Source of the DNA: Solirubrobacteraceae bacterium
GTDB lineage: Bacteria; Actinomycetota; Thermoleophilia; Solirubrobacterales; Solirubrobacteraceae
Reading direction: 5' to 3'
Length of the DNA stretch: 34,030 bases
NCBI GenBank assembly: GCA_030447275.1
Contig: JAUJPF010000007.1
Coordinates: 1 to 34,030, forward strand
Below the pieces are notes generated by a model. It saw only the letters and a program-made list of their open reading frames with translations. It did no database searches and was not told where the DNA came from. The position numbers and the translations under genes were made by a program. The first letter of the stretch is position 1; every line of letters starts with the position of its first letter. Positions 1-7,900 of this stretch are shown piece after piece.

Positions 1-54
1 ACACCTCTCGCCACCCGCTTTCCCTCCCCGACGCTCGTCCGATCGCGGGGGCCG

Positions 55-1089
55 ATGCGGGCGGGCGCCGGCGTCGCGGTCGTCGCGGCGGCGGCGATCG
101 GCGTGGCCAGGCTCGACCGCGGCGGCGCGCCCGAGCCGCCGCCGACGCAGGAGATCACCGCGTGCAACGGGATGCCGGAGCTGTGCGCGCGGCGGCTCGA
201 CCAGGTCGTCCTTCCCGGGACCCACAACTCGATGTCGGCCGCCGACCGGCCCGGCTGGTTCTTCGCCAACCAGACGCGGCCGGTGCCGCGCCAGCTCGAG
301 GACGGGATCCGGCTGCTGATGATCGACCCGCACTACGGCGTGGTCGACGCGCGCGGTCGCGTCCGCACCGACCTCGCCGCGGAGGGCACGAGCCGCAACC
401 GCGTCGCCCGCGCGCTCGGCCCCGACGCCGTCCGCGCGGCCGAGCGCCTCGCCGGTCGCCTCGGCCTCGTCCCCTCCGGCGGCAAGCGCGAGATCTTCCT
501 CTGCCACACGCTGTGCGAGCTGGGGGCGGAGCGCATGCGCTCGACGCTCGACGAGGTCCGCGGCTTCCTCGAGCGCAACCCGGCGGAGGTGCTCGTCGTC
601 TTGGTCGAGTCGAGCGTCGCGGTCGCCGAGGTGGAGGAGGAGCTGCGCGACGCCGAGCTCGAGCCGTACCTCGCCGAGCTCGACCCAGCGGTCCCGCTGC
701 CGTCGCTGCGCGACATGATCTCCTCCGGCCGGCGCCTGCTCGTCCTCGACCAGGGCGACGGCGGCACGGAGCCGTGGTACCGCCCCGGGTTCACCTTCAT
801 CCAGGACACCCGCATCCGCTCGTTGCTGCGCTCGCGCACCGCGTGCGACCCGGGCCGCGGAACGCCGGAGAGCCCGCTCCTCTTGATGAACCACTGGATC
901 GACCGCTTCCCGCCGCCGCTGACGGCGAACGCGGAGATCGGCGCCCGCGGTCCGCTGCTCGACCGGGTGGAGAGCTGCCGCGGCTCGATCGGCCGGATCC
1001 CCAACCTGATCGCGGTCGACTTCTACGAGCGCGGCGACGTGATCGAGGCCGCGCGCTCGCTCAACCGCGACGGCGCGCTGGCCCGTTGA
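55..1089 (+). CDS. PI-PLC X-domain-like phosphodiesterase, membrane-anchored or secreted
   Basis: The 344-aa reading resembles PLC-like TIM-barrel phosphodiesterases. It has a GTHNS motif (His57), a second histidine in LCHTLCELGA (His151), and a following strand rich in Val/Leu (EVLVVLVESS), all typical of the actinobacterial PI-PLC X-domain family, which cleaves phosphodiester bonds of glycerophospholipids or inositol lipids. Residues 4-19 are hydrophobic and small, consistent with an export signal or anchor followed by a short Pro-rich linker. There is no in-frame stop between the left window edge and the chosen ATG, so the true start may lie upstream. Substrate is unknown; several members of the family lack a proven activity. 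Confidence 0.72.
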   Translation: MRAGAGVAVVAAAAIGVARLDRGGAPEPPPTQEITACNGMPELCARRLDQVVLPGTHNSMSAADRPGWFFANQTRPVPRQLEDGIRLLMIDPHYGVVDARGRVRTDLAAEGTSRNRVARALGPDAVRAAERLAGRLGLVPSGGKREIFLCHTLCELGAERMRSTLDEVRGFLERNPAEVLVVLVESSVAVAEVEEELRDAELEPYLAELDPAVPLPSLRDMISSGRRLLVLDQGDGGTEPWYRPGFTFIQDTRIRSLLRSRTACDPGRGTPESPLLLMNHWIDRFPPPLTANAEIGARGPLLDRVESCRGSIGRIPNLIAVDFYERGDVIEAARSLNRDGALAR

Positions 1090-1163
1090 GGCCTTCGCGA
1101 TCTCCCGCGGGCACGCCAATCCGTCCAGGGCGCGGATAGTGCGGAGCCCGCGCGGGAAGTGAA

Positions 1164-1667
1164 GTGGCCGTGGCCTACGAACCTCCCACCCGCCGCATCC
1201 CGCCGACGCCGCCCACGCCGCCGCCCGGCGGCGTGCGCGAGACCGAGTACGTCGCCGACCCCGAGCGCGAGGAGCTGCGCGACCGGATCCGCTCGCTGCG
1301 GACCGCGCTCGCCCTCACCGCGCTGCTCGCGATCGCCGGCCTCGGCATCGCCCTCTACACGCTCCTCGCCGAGGACGAGGAGGACACCGGCCGGCGCGGC
1401 GCCAGCCCCGCCCGCGTCTCCGCGCTCAGCGACCGCGTCGACGACCTCGAGGAGCGCGTGGGCGACCGCGCGACGAAGAACGCCGTCACGCGGCTCGAGC
1501 AGCGCCAGGAGGAGCTCGAGGGTCAGGTCCAGCAGGCCGGCGAGGCCGGCGGCGACACCGAGGCCCTCCAGGAGTCGATCGAGCAGGTCAACACCGACGT
1601 GCAGGCGCTCGAGCAGCGCGTCGACGACCTCGCCGCCCAGCAGGAAGAGGGGACGACGCCGCCCTAG
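1164..1667 (+). CDS. Single-pass membrane protein with C-terminal coiled coil, function unknown
   Basis: The 167-aa product starts at GTG 1164. A Pro-rich N-terminus (residues 6-22) is followed by a charged stretch, one clear membrane helix (about residues 49-67, Leu/Ala/Ile-rich) and an extracytoplasmic coiled coil (about 85-160, heptads rich in Leu, Val, Glu, Gln, Arg). No enzymatic motif is visible. The topology (cytoplasmic Pro-rich tail, one helix, coiled-coil stalk) suggests a scaffold or envelope-spanning partner, but that is inference. It stands alone: 74 nt separate it from the gene before and 82 nt from the gene after. Confidence 0.7.
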   Translation: MAVAYEPPTRRIPPTPPTPPPGGVRETEYVADPEREELRDRIRSLRTALALTALLAIAGLGIALYTLLAEDEEDTGRRGASPARVSALSDRVDDLEERVGDRATKNAVTRLEQRQEELEGQVQQAGEAGGDTEALQESIEQVNTDVQALEQRVDDLAAQQEEGTTPP

Positions 1668-1749
1668 GCGCGCTGGGCCAGCCGCAGCGCCCCGGACATT
1701 GAGTTGCCGCGCCCGTTTCCGGACTTTCACCGTCGGGGAACCCGTAGAG

Positions 1750-2640
1750 ATGCGGGAGATGGACGACCCCCTCGGCCAAGCCCCACTTTCGATCGTCGCC
1801 ACCGACGAGGCCGGCGAGCCTGAGACGCCTGACGCCATCTTCCTGGCCGGCGGCTCGCGCGACTGGTCGCTCTGGGCGGCGTGCCGCGGCTGCGGCGGCT
1901 ACGCGCTGCCGCTGCACGTCGAGCGGCGCGAGGACTGGATCGACGCGGCGGCCCGGGCGCAGTCCTTCCTCGCCCGCGTGCACCACAAGACCTGCCTGCG
2001 CTGCGACGCGCGCAGCCGCCGCTTCCGCCGCGCCCCCGCCGAGGGCGCCATGTGGTGGGACCCCGAGGCCGGCGACTGGATGATGAACGGCGAGCTGCCG
2101 GGCGGGACGCGCCTCACGCTGCCGCTCGACGTCAACGACTACTGGTCGGTCCCCGAGGCCGCGGCGGCCGCGGCCGCGCTCAGCACCGACGGGCCGGCGG
2201 TCCGCGTCGTCCCCGGGCCCGAGCTGCTCGACCCCCAGCTTCCGTCGATCTTCCACATCGCCGACCGCTGGGCGATGTGGCTGCCGTGCGAGGACTGCGG
2301 CGGCTGCGAGCTGCCGCTGCGCGAGGGCGGCCGCCTCGAGGCGCCGTCGGCGACCGCGCAGGCCAAGCGGGTCGTCGAGCTGGCCGCCGCCGAGGGCTGC
2401 CCGTCGTGCGTCGCCGCGATGTTCCAGGGCGGTCACCTGCCGCCGGACACGCCCGCACTGACGTGGTACGACCCGATCGAGGACCACTGGATGCTGTGGC
2501 AGCCGGTGATCGGCGTGCCCGAGGGCGTCACGATGCCGCTCGGGCTGAGCGGCTTCGACGTCAGCCGCGTCGCCGTCGAGGTCAAGGTCGAGCAGCTGCT
2601 CTTCGGCGACGAGTCGCTGCCGCCCGAAGCGCCCGCCTAG
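1750..2640 (+). CDS. Unrecognised protein with a tandemly duplicated CxxC-Trp-Asp unit
   Basis: The 296-aa product is not a family I recognise. It consists of two diverged copies of one unit of about 115 residues. Copy 1 (about 40-150) reads W-x-L-W-x-x-C-R-G-C-G-G, then ALPL, then TCLRCD, then MWWDPEAGDWMM, then LTLPLDV. Copy 2 (about 175-285) reads W-x-M-W-L-P-C-E-D-C-G-G, then ELPL, then GCPSCV, then WYDPIEDHWML, then TMPLGL. Each copy therefore has two CxxC pairs that could bind one zinc, followed by a Trp-Tyr/Trp-Asp-Pro hairpin. No signal peptide is visible, so it is probably cytoplasmic. Start is ATG 1750; ATG 1759 is possible. The same frame is open further upstream, but that part overlaps the previous gene and looks like a shadow. 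Confidence 0.75.
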   Translation: MREMDDPLGQAPLSIVATDEAGEPETPDAIFLAGGSRDWSLWAACRGCGGYALPLHVERREDWIDAAARAQSFLARVHHKTCLRCDARSRRFRRAPAEGAMWWDPEAGDWMMNGELPGGTRLTLPLDVNDYWSVPEAAAAAAALSTDGPAVRVVPGPELLDPQLPSIFHIADRWAMWLPCEDCGGCELPLREGGRLEAPSATAQAKRVVELAAAEGCPSCVAAMFQGGHLPPDTPALTWYDPIEDHWMLWQPVIGVPEGVTMPLGLSGFDVSRVAVEVKVEQLLFGDESLPPEAPA

Positions 2641-2704
2641 CCGAAGCTCACCTCGCGGCGCTCCCCGCGCGAACCGTCAAGGCCTCCACGGCGTAGGACG
2701 GTGC

Positions 2705-3118
2705 ATGAGACGCACGATCACCCTGCTCCTCGCCACCGGCGCGCTGGCCGGCTGCGGCGGGGCCGACGAGGACGGCGGCGGCGAGTCGGCTGCCCCGCCC
2801 GCGACCACGACCTCGGCCGAGCCCGCGCCGCCCGCCTCCGGCGACGGCGCGGAACGGGTCGTCCTGACCGATTTCGCGATCGACCCCGCGAACCCGAAGC
2901 TGAAGCCGGGGAAGGTGACCTTCGACGTCGTGAACGAGGGCTCCGCGCCGCACGCCCTGGAGATCGAGGGCGCCGGGATCGAGGAGGAGACCGAGGTCCT
3001 CGACGGGGGCGGGTCCGCAACGCTCGAAGCCGACCTGAAGGCCGGCTCGTACGAGTGGTACTGCCCCGTCGCCAACCACGCCGACATCGGGATGAAGGGG
3101 AAGCTGACCGTGGAGTGA
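2705..3118 (+). CDS. Cupredoxin-domain lipoprotein (plastocyanin-like blue copper protein)
   Basis: The 137-aa product has a lipobox, LAGC, with the acylated Cys at residue 17, then a flexible Gly/Ala/Pro/Thr linker to about residue 48. The folded part (50-137) is a cupredoxin: His83 (in APHAL), Cys120, His125 and Met130 (in YCPVANHADIGM) form the complete type 1 copper ligand set. It is probably an outer-face, lipid-anchored electron carrier or copper-binding protein. Start ATG 2705 places the signal sequence correctly; there is no strong Shine-Dalgarno. A GC-rich hairpin follows the stop. No oxidase or copper-handling gene is adjacent, so its redox partner is not evident. Confidence 0.85.
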   Translation: MRRTITLLLATGALAGCGGADEDGGGESAAPPATTTSAEPAPPASGDGAERVVLTDFAIDPANPKLKPGKVTFDVVNEGSAPHALEIEGAGIEEETEVLDGGGSATLEADLKAGSYEWYCPVANHADIGMKGKLTVE

Positions 3119-3129
3119 GACGGACCGGG

Positions 3130-3160
3130 GGCGGGGGCTCGGGGGGATGAGCCCCCCGCC
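3130..3160. terminator. GC-rich hairpin between convergent genes
   Basis: An 11-bp stem, GGCGGGGGCTC, pairs with 3149-3160 with one extra C in the 3' arm; the loop is 8 nt, mostly G. It lies between the cupredoxin stop (3118) and the end of the reverse gene (3182). There is no T tract, as is usual for actinobacterial terminators. Confidence 0.55.
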
Positions 3161-3181
3161 CTCCGGGCCGTGTGCGCCTCC

Positions 3182-3529
3182 CTACCGGCGGGAGTGGGTG
3201 CCCTCGCGGTCGCCGTTGCGGGCGCCGTCCGGGTCGAGCTCGGCGGCCTTCTCCTCCTTGGCGCGGGCGAAGCGGCGCTCCTTGTGGGCGGTCGCCGCCT
3301 GCTCCTCGGCCAGCGCCTGCTCGCGCTTGGCGCGCGCGGTGCGCTCCTCGGCCTCGGCCTCCGCGCGCGTCGCGCGGGCGCCGCGGACGCGGGCCTCCTC
3401 GCGATGCTCGGTCGCGGCGACCCGGCGCTGCTCGGTCTTCTGGGCCTTCTGCCTGCGCCCGACCAGCGCGAGCAGCGCGATCACGACGATTGCGACTACG
3501 ACGATGGCGATGATCGTTCCGACGTCCAT
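3182..3529 (-). CDS. Membrane-anchored, charged coiled-coil protein
   Basis: Start ATG 3529 is preceded by a good ribosome site (GAGGGAGAG, about 5 nt upstream), which argues against the longer reading from 3604. The 115-aa product opens with one membrane helix (MDVGTIIAIVVVAIVVIALL, residues 1-20) and continues as a highly charged Ala/Arg/Glu/Lys/Gln helix (about 25-100), probably a cytoplasmic coiled coil. The tail is Asp/Gly/Arg-rich. No domain is recognised. It is divergent from the acyl-CoA dehydrogenase gene. Its composition recalls the coiled-coil proteins at 28447-29565. Confidence 0.72.
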   Translation of the reverse strand: MDVGTIIAIVVVAIVVIALLALVGRRQKAQKTEQRRVAATEHREEARVRGARATRAEAEAEERTARAKREQALAEEQAATAHKERRFARAKEEKAAELDPDGARNGDREGTHSRR

Positions 3530-3630
3530 GGCTCTCTCTCCCTCGTTTGAGTGCCCGTTCGGGTGTAGCAACGCGACGGTCCGGACGAGGTTGGGCGGTG
3601 CCATGCGCGAACATGCCGGGTCAGGTGTCC

Positions 3631-4746
3631 ATGCACGAGCTGACCGACGAGCAGCAGGAGGTCCGGGCGCTGGCGCGGCGGTTCGCCGACGAGGTCGTAG
3701 CCCCGCGCGCGGGGGAGTGGGATCGCGAGCACCGCTTCCCCCGGGAGGTGTTCGAGCAGCTCGGCGAGCTGGGGCTGATGGGCGTGTGCGTCCCCGACCG
3801 CTACGCGGGCGCGGGCGCGGACTACCTGTCCTACGCGCTCGTGCTCGAGGAGCTGTCGCGCGCCGACGCGGGGGTCGGCGTCACGCTCGCCGTCCACACC
3901 GGAGCGGGCACGCTGCCGATCCTCACCCACGGCAGCGAGGAGCAGAAGGACCGCTACGTCCCGCCGCTCGCCCAGGGCCACGAGCTCGCCGCCTTCGCGC
4001 TGACCGAGAGCGGCTCGGGATCCGACGCCGGCGCGATGCTCACGCGCGCCGACGGCGGGCGGATCACCGGCACGAAGCAATGGATCACCAACGGCTCGTA
4101 CGCCCACACGTTCCTCGTGTTCGCCAAGGAGGACGGCAAGCCCACCGGCTTCCTCGTGCGCCGCGGCGCCGAGGGCTTCAGGGTCACGCGCGAGGAGGAG
4201 AAGATGGGCCTCAACTCCTCGTCGACCGCCGACCTCGCGTTCGAGGACACGCCGGGCGAGCGGATCGGCCCGCCCGGCGGCGGGATGCGGATCGCGCTGT
4301 CGACGCTCGACGGCGGCCGGATCGGGATCGCCGCGCAGGCGGTGGGGATCGCGCAGGCGGCGCTCGACGTCGCGACGGCCTACGCGCGCGAGCGCACAGC
4401 GTTCGGCGGCCCGATCGGGCGCTTCCAGGCGATCCAGCACAAGCTCGCCGACATGCAGACGGAGATCGAGGCGGCGCGGGCGCTCGTGTGGCGCGCTGCG
4501 CGGCTCAAGCAGGCGGGGCGGCCGCACAGCGTCGAGGGCGCCCAGGCCAAGCTGTTCGCCTCGCGCGTCGCCCGCCACTGGACCGGCGAGGCGATCCAGG
4601 TGCTCGGCGGCTACGGCTACACCAAGGAGTTCCCCGCCGAGCGCTACTACCGCGACGCGAAGGTCACCGAGATCTACGAGGGCACGTCCGAGATCCAGCG
4701 CCTGGTCATCGCGCGCGCCCTGCTCGGCGCGCTCGACCAGGGCTAG
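3631..4746 (+). CDS. Acyl-CoA dehydrogenase
   Basis: This FAD flavoprotein oxidises acyl-CoA to 2-enoyl-CoA in beta-oxidation or amino-acid catabolism. The 371-aa length is normal for short-chain family members. Visible signatures: ALTESGSGSDAGAM (acyl-CoA/FAD loop), KQWITNG, ERTAFGGPIGRFQAIQHKLADM, QVLGGYGYTKEFPAERYYRDAK, and the catalytic base Glu in IYEGTSEIQRL near the C-terminus. ATG 3631 is chosen because AGG lies 5 nt before it; ATG 3613 or GTG 3625 in the same frame are alternatives. It is a single gene with no electron-transfer flavoprotein or thiolase nearby, so the exact substrate cannot be read. Its stop shares CTAG (4743-4746) with the stop of the convergent lipoprotein gene. Confidence 0.93.
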   Translation: MHELTDEQQEVRALARRFADEVVAPRAGEWDREHRFPREVFEQLGELGLMGVCVPDRYAGAGADYLSYALVLEELSRADAGVGVTLAVHTGAGTLPILTHGSEEQKDRYVPPLAQGHELAAFALTESGSGSDAGAMLTRADGGRITGTKQWITNGSYAHTFLVFAKEDGKPTGFLVRRGAEGFRVTREEEKMGLNSSSTADLAFEDTPGERIGPPGGGMRIALSTLDGGRIGIAAQAVGIAQAALDVATAYARERTAFGGPIGRFQAIQHKLADMQTEIEAARALVWRAARLKQAGRPHSVEGAQAKLFASRVARHWTGEAIQVLGGYGYTKEFPAERYYRDAKVTEIYEGTSEIQRLVIARALLGALDQG

Positions 4747-5198
4747 GGCAGCTTCTCCTCGGGCACGTTCTCGAGCAGCCAGCGCCCGTCCTCGCGCACC
4801 GCGCCGAGGGTGAGGGCCGGCTTCTTCTGGCCGGGCTGCACGAGGTCGACGGCCGCCACGCCGCCGCGGATGCGGACGTCGCCGGCCCGGACCCCCTTGA
4901 AGATGTCGACCGGGCGGTCGGCGAACGCGGCGCGCATCCCGCTCTCGCACGAGCCGGCGAGCTTCGCCAGCTCCTGGCGCTCCTTCCCGGTCCGCGTCGC
5001 GCAGACCGCCTTCCAGTCCTCCGCCACGAGCGAGCGGACGTACTTGACCGCGACGTCCGCCGCCTGCTGCTCGTCGGAGACGCGCCCGTCGGCGGGGGCC
5101 TTCGCCGGCTCGGACTTGTCGCCGCCGGGGTTCTCGCCTCCCCCGCCGCACCCGGCGAGGAGGGCGAGACCGGTGAGGAGGGCGGCTGCGCGGCGCAT
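4743..5198 (-). CDS. Putative lipoprotein with NTF2-like fold
   Basis: The 151-aa product has a lipobox LLAGC (Cys17), a Gly/Lys/Pro linker to about residue 38, then a compact domain. The pattern AADVAVKYVRSLVAEDWKAVC at its start and the closing beta strands (LTLGAVREDGRWLLENV) fit SnoaL/NTF2-like lipoproteins common in actinobacteria. Two cysteines (CATRT and SCESG) could form a disulfide outside the membrane. It is probably anchored to the outer face of the cytoplasmic membrane. TAGTTC sits 6 nt before the ATG on this strand and could be a weak leaderless -10. Confidence 0.75.
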   Translation of the reverse strand: MRRAAALLTGLALLAGCGGGGENPGGDKSEPAKAPADGRVSDEQQAADVAVKYVRSLVAEDWKAVCATRTGKERQELAKLAGSCESGMRAAFADRPVDIFKGVRAGDVRIRGGVAAVDLVQPGQKKPALTLGAVREDGRWLLENVPEEKLP

Positions 5199-5236
5199 GG
5201 CGTCGAACTACCCGGCCCGCGTGCGAACATGCGTTC

Positions 5237-5545
5237 GTGTCGATCAAGGGCTCGCCGTACGCGCGGTTCAAGCGCGCGCTGGACCTCGGGAAGCTGCCGC
5301 TCGTCTACGCCGCGGCGGCCGAGCTGCCGCAGCTGAACCTCGACGACGGCCTGCGCGTCCTCGTGCTCATGGCCGAGCAGGATCGCGCCAGGTTCGACCG
5401 GGCGGCTGTGCGCTGGGTCGCGCGCCTCGGGCTCGAGCGGCGGCTCGGCATCGCCGACCTCCGCGCGGCGCTGGCGGCGTGCGAGCTGCTCTGCGCGCAC
5501 CCGGAGGAGGGCCGCGCCGTCCTCGCTCGCCTGATGCGTCACTAG
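5237..5545 (+). CDS. Small helical protein, unknown function
   Basis: The 102-aa product from GTG 5237 is almost wholly alpha-helical: alternating Leu/Ala helices with Arg and Asp, no cysteines and no membrane segment. It ends AVLARLMRH. The helix-turn-helix repetition (LPLVYAAAAELPQL, LDDGLRVLVLMAEQD, FDRAAVRWVARL) recalls small actinobacterial proteins of unknown role. It is divergent from the lipoprotein gene on the left, and its stop overlaps the stop of yqgE through a shared CTAG (5542-5545). Confidence 0.65.
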   Translation: MSIKGSPYARFKRALDLGKLPLVYAAAAELPQLNLDDGLRVLVLMAEQDRARFDRAAVRWVARLGLERRLGIADLRAALAACELLCAHPEEGRAVLARLMRH

Positions 5546-6084
5546 TTCACGCTGGGGTCCGGCGGCATCGTCGCGAGCAGCGCGTACGAGCCGCCCTTGC
5601 GCTCCAGCACGCGCGACCACAGCTGCTCGGGCTCGTCGGTGAAGGCGTCCTCGGGGGCGAAGTCGGCGACGATCCAGTCGTCGCCGGCCAGCTCGCCGTC
5701 GAGCTGCCCGCCGCCCCAGCCCGCGTAGCCGAGGAACGCCCGGGCCCGGCGGACCGCGGTCGCCACGGACTCGAGGTCGGCGTCGGGGAGCACGAGGCCG
5801 ACGTCGCCGGCGACCCGCATGCCCTCGCCGGCCTCGTCGAACTCGGCGAGCACGACGACGCTCGTGGTCTGCACGGGGCCGCCCATCCACAGCCGATCGC
5901 CCTGTCCCAGGGCATCCTCGAGCTCGGGGATGGCCTGCTCGGCGAGGATCGGCGACGGGCGGTTGAGCACGAGGCCCATCGCGCCCTCCTCGTCGTGCTC
6001 GCACACCAGGACGACCGTGCGGTGGAAGTTCGGGTCGATCAGGGCCGGCCCGGCGACGAGAAGCTGTCCGCGCAGAGGCGCCAC
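5542..6084 (-). CDS. yqgE: YqgE/AlgH family protein (UPF0301)
   Basis: The 180-aa product has the family hallmarks: LRGQLLVAGPALIDPNFHRT, VVLVCEHDEEGAMGLVLNRP, LWMGGPVQ, and ARAFLGYAGWGGGQLDGEL followed by DWIVADF. The length equals the family norm (about 185). GTG 6084 gives the expected N-terminus (MAPLRGQLL); a longer reading would run into the divergent protease gene. The molecular function of the family is not established; AlgH was named for an alginate effect in Pseudomonas. Only 40 nt separate it from the divergent protease gene. A TACCTT hexamer lies 9 nt before the GTG, so the mRNA is probably leaderless. Confidence 0.93.
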   Translation of the reverse strand: MAPLRGQLLVAGPALIDPNFHRTVVLVCEHDEEGAMGLVLNRPSPILAEQAIPELEDALGQGDRLWMGGPVQTTSVVVLAEFDEAGEGMRVAGDVGLVLPDADLESVATAVRRARAFLGYAGWGGGQLDGELAGDDWIVADFAPEDAFTDEPEQLWSRVLERKGGSYALLATMPPDPSVN

Positions 6085-6093
6085 GTCGAGAAC

Positions 6094-6099
6094 AAGGTA
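6094..6099 (-). promoter_or_regulatory. Leaderless -10 hexamer (TACCTT) of yqgE
   Basis: TACCTT on the reverse strand lies 9 nt before the GTG at 6084, matching TAnnnT. No Shine-Dalgarno precedes the start. The spacing puts transcription start at or next to the start codon. Confidence 0.5.
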
Positions 6100-6124
6100 C
6101 CCGTGGACTGGGTAGGCCCCCTTT

Positions 6125-7882
6125 ATGCGGGTCCGTGTCCTCACCCTGACGCTCGTCGCGTCGCTGGCCGCCGCCGCTCCGGCGTCGGCCGACCGCGGCG
6201 ACGTCCTCGTGCGCTTCGCGGCGGACGCCACGGCCGGCGATCGCGGAGAGGCGCGCGGCGCCGCCCGCGTGACCCGGCGGCGCGGGCTGCCGCTGGCGCG
6301 CCTCGAGGTGGTCGAGCCCGCTCCCGGGATGTCGGCGGCCGCCGCGGCGGCGCGGCTCGAGCGCCAGCCCGGCGTCCTCTACGCCGAGCCCGACGCGCCG
6401 CGGCACGCGCTCGCGCTGCCGAACGACCGCTTCTTCGGCGCCGAGTGGGGGCTGCACAACACCGGGCAGACCGTCGGCGGCGCGGCGGGGACCGAGGACG
6501 CCGACATCGACGCGCCCGAGGCCTGGGATGTCACCGTCGGCTCGCCGTCGGTGCTCGTCGCCGTCGCCGACACGGGCGTCGACATCGCGCACCCCGATCT
6601 CGCGCCGAACGTGTGGGTCAACGCCGCGGAGATCGCCGGCAACGGCGTCGACGACGACGGCAACGGCTTCGCCGACGACGTCCGCGGCTGGGACTTCGTC
6701 GAGGGCGACGGGACGCCGCAGGACGCCGACGGCCACGGGACCCACGTCGCGGGCACCGTCGCCGCGCGCGGCAACGACGGCGCCGGCGTCGCCGGCGTGT
6801 CGTGGAACGCGACCGTGCTGCCGCTGCGGATCCTCGGCCCCAACGGCGAGGGGACGGTCAGCGACGCGATCCGCGCCTACGCGTACGCCGCGCGCGCGGG
6901 GGCGCAGGTCGTCAACCTGTCGCTCGGCGGGGCGTCCGGCTCGCGCGCGGAGCGCGACGCCATCGCCTCGCACGGCGGCGTCCTGTTCGCGGCCGCCGCC
7001 GGCAACGAGGGCGCCGACAACGACGCGGTCCCGACGTACCCGTGCGCGTACGACGTCCCGAACGTCGTGTGCGTCGCGGCGTCGGACCGCAGCGACGACC
7101 TCGCCGGCTTCTCGAACCGCGGGCTGCGGACCGTCGATCTCGCGGCGCCGGGCGTCGCGATCGCGTCGACGTACCCAGGGTCGCAGTGGGCGCTGCTCGA
7201 CGGGACCTCGATGGCGACGCCGCACGTCGCCGGCGTGGCCGCGCTGCTGCTGGCGACCGACCCGGCGGCGACGGTCGCCGACCTGCGCTCGGCGCTGCTC
7301 GACGGCGCCGACCGCAAGCTCGGGCTCGCGCGGACGACCGCGACCGGTGCGCGGCTCAACGCGCTCGGCGCGCTCCGTGCGCTCGGGACCGCGCCGCCCC
7401 CGCCGGAGCCGGCGCCGCGCGACGGCAGCCAGACCACGACGACCACCACGCCGCCGCCGACGGGCGGGACCGAGGCGGACCCGGGCGGCGCCCCCGCGGG
7501 CGACCAGGGCACCACGACCTCCGGCGACACCGCGCCGCCCGTCACGCCGCTGGCGCCGCCCGACCGGAGCGCCCCGTTCGCGAGCTTCGCGAGCATCTCC
7601 CCGTCGCGCGACCTCGGCGCCCTGCTGCGGCGGCGAGCGCTGCGCGTCGGCCTGCGCTGCAACGAGCCGTGCTCGGTGCGCGTCGAGCTGCGCCGCGGGA
7701 CGCGCACCATCGCCCGCGGCTCGCGGACCGGCGCGGGGACGCTGCGCCTGCGCATCGGCGCGCGCGAGCGGGCCCGACTGAGCCGCGTCCGCACCGTCCG
7801 CCTCACCCTGCGCGTCCGCGCCGTCGACACGGCCGGGAACGCGCGGACCGCGTCGCGCCGCCTGACGCTCCGCCGCCGCTAG
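6125..7882 (+). CDS. Secreted subtilisin-like serine protease (S8)
   Basis: The 585-aa product has a signal peptide (about 1-22, ending ASA-D), an I9-like propeptide (about 24-92, ending GVLYAEPD) and a complete S8 domain with the full catalytic set: Asp149 (AVADTGVD), His204 (GHGTHVAG), oxyanion Asn294 (AAGNEG) and Ser362 (DGTSMATPHVAG). N-x-D-D-D-G-N-G-F-D-D (about 172-184) resembles a calcium-binding loop of the family. A Thr/Pro/Gly-rich linker (about 425-480) leads to a C-terminal Arg-rich beta domain (about 490-585) with a CNEPCSV pair, probably wall-associated. Start ATG 6125 has no Shine-Dalgarno. Cysteines in the protease domain suggest extracellular stability. It is expected to degrade proteins outside the cell. 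Confidence 0.95.
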   Translation: MRVRVLTLTLVASLAAAAPASADRGDVLVRFAADATAGDRGEARGAARVTRRRGLPLARLEVVEPAPGMSAAAAAARLERQPGVLYAEPDAPRHALALPNDRFFGAEWGLHNTGQTVGGAAGTEDADIDAPEAWDVTVGSPSVLVAVADTGVDIAHPDLAPNVWVNAAEIAGNGVDDDGNGFADDVRGWDFVEGDGTPQDADGHGTHVAGTVAARGNDGAGVAGVSWNATVLPLRILGPNGEGTVSDAIRAYAYAARAGAQVVNLSLGGASGSRAERDAIASHGGVLFAAAAGNEGADNDAVPTYPCAYDVPNVVCVAASDRSDDLAGFSNRGLRTVDLAAPGVAIASTYPGSQWALLDGTSMATPHVAGVAALLLATDPAATVADLRSALLDGADRKLGLARTTATGARLNALGALRALGTAPPPPEPAPRDGSQTTTTTTPPPTGGTEADPGGAPAGDQGTTTSGDTAPPVTPLAPPDRSAPFASFASISPSRDLGALLRRRALRVGLRCNEPCSVRVELRRGTRTIARGSRTGAGTLRLRIGARERARLSRVRTVRLTLRVRAVDTAGNARTASRRLTLRRR

Positions 7883-7900
7883 CCGTCCGTGCGGTGAGGC

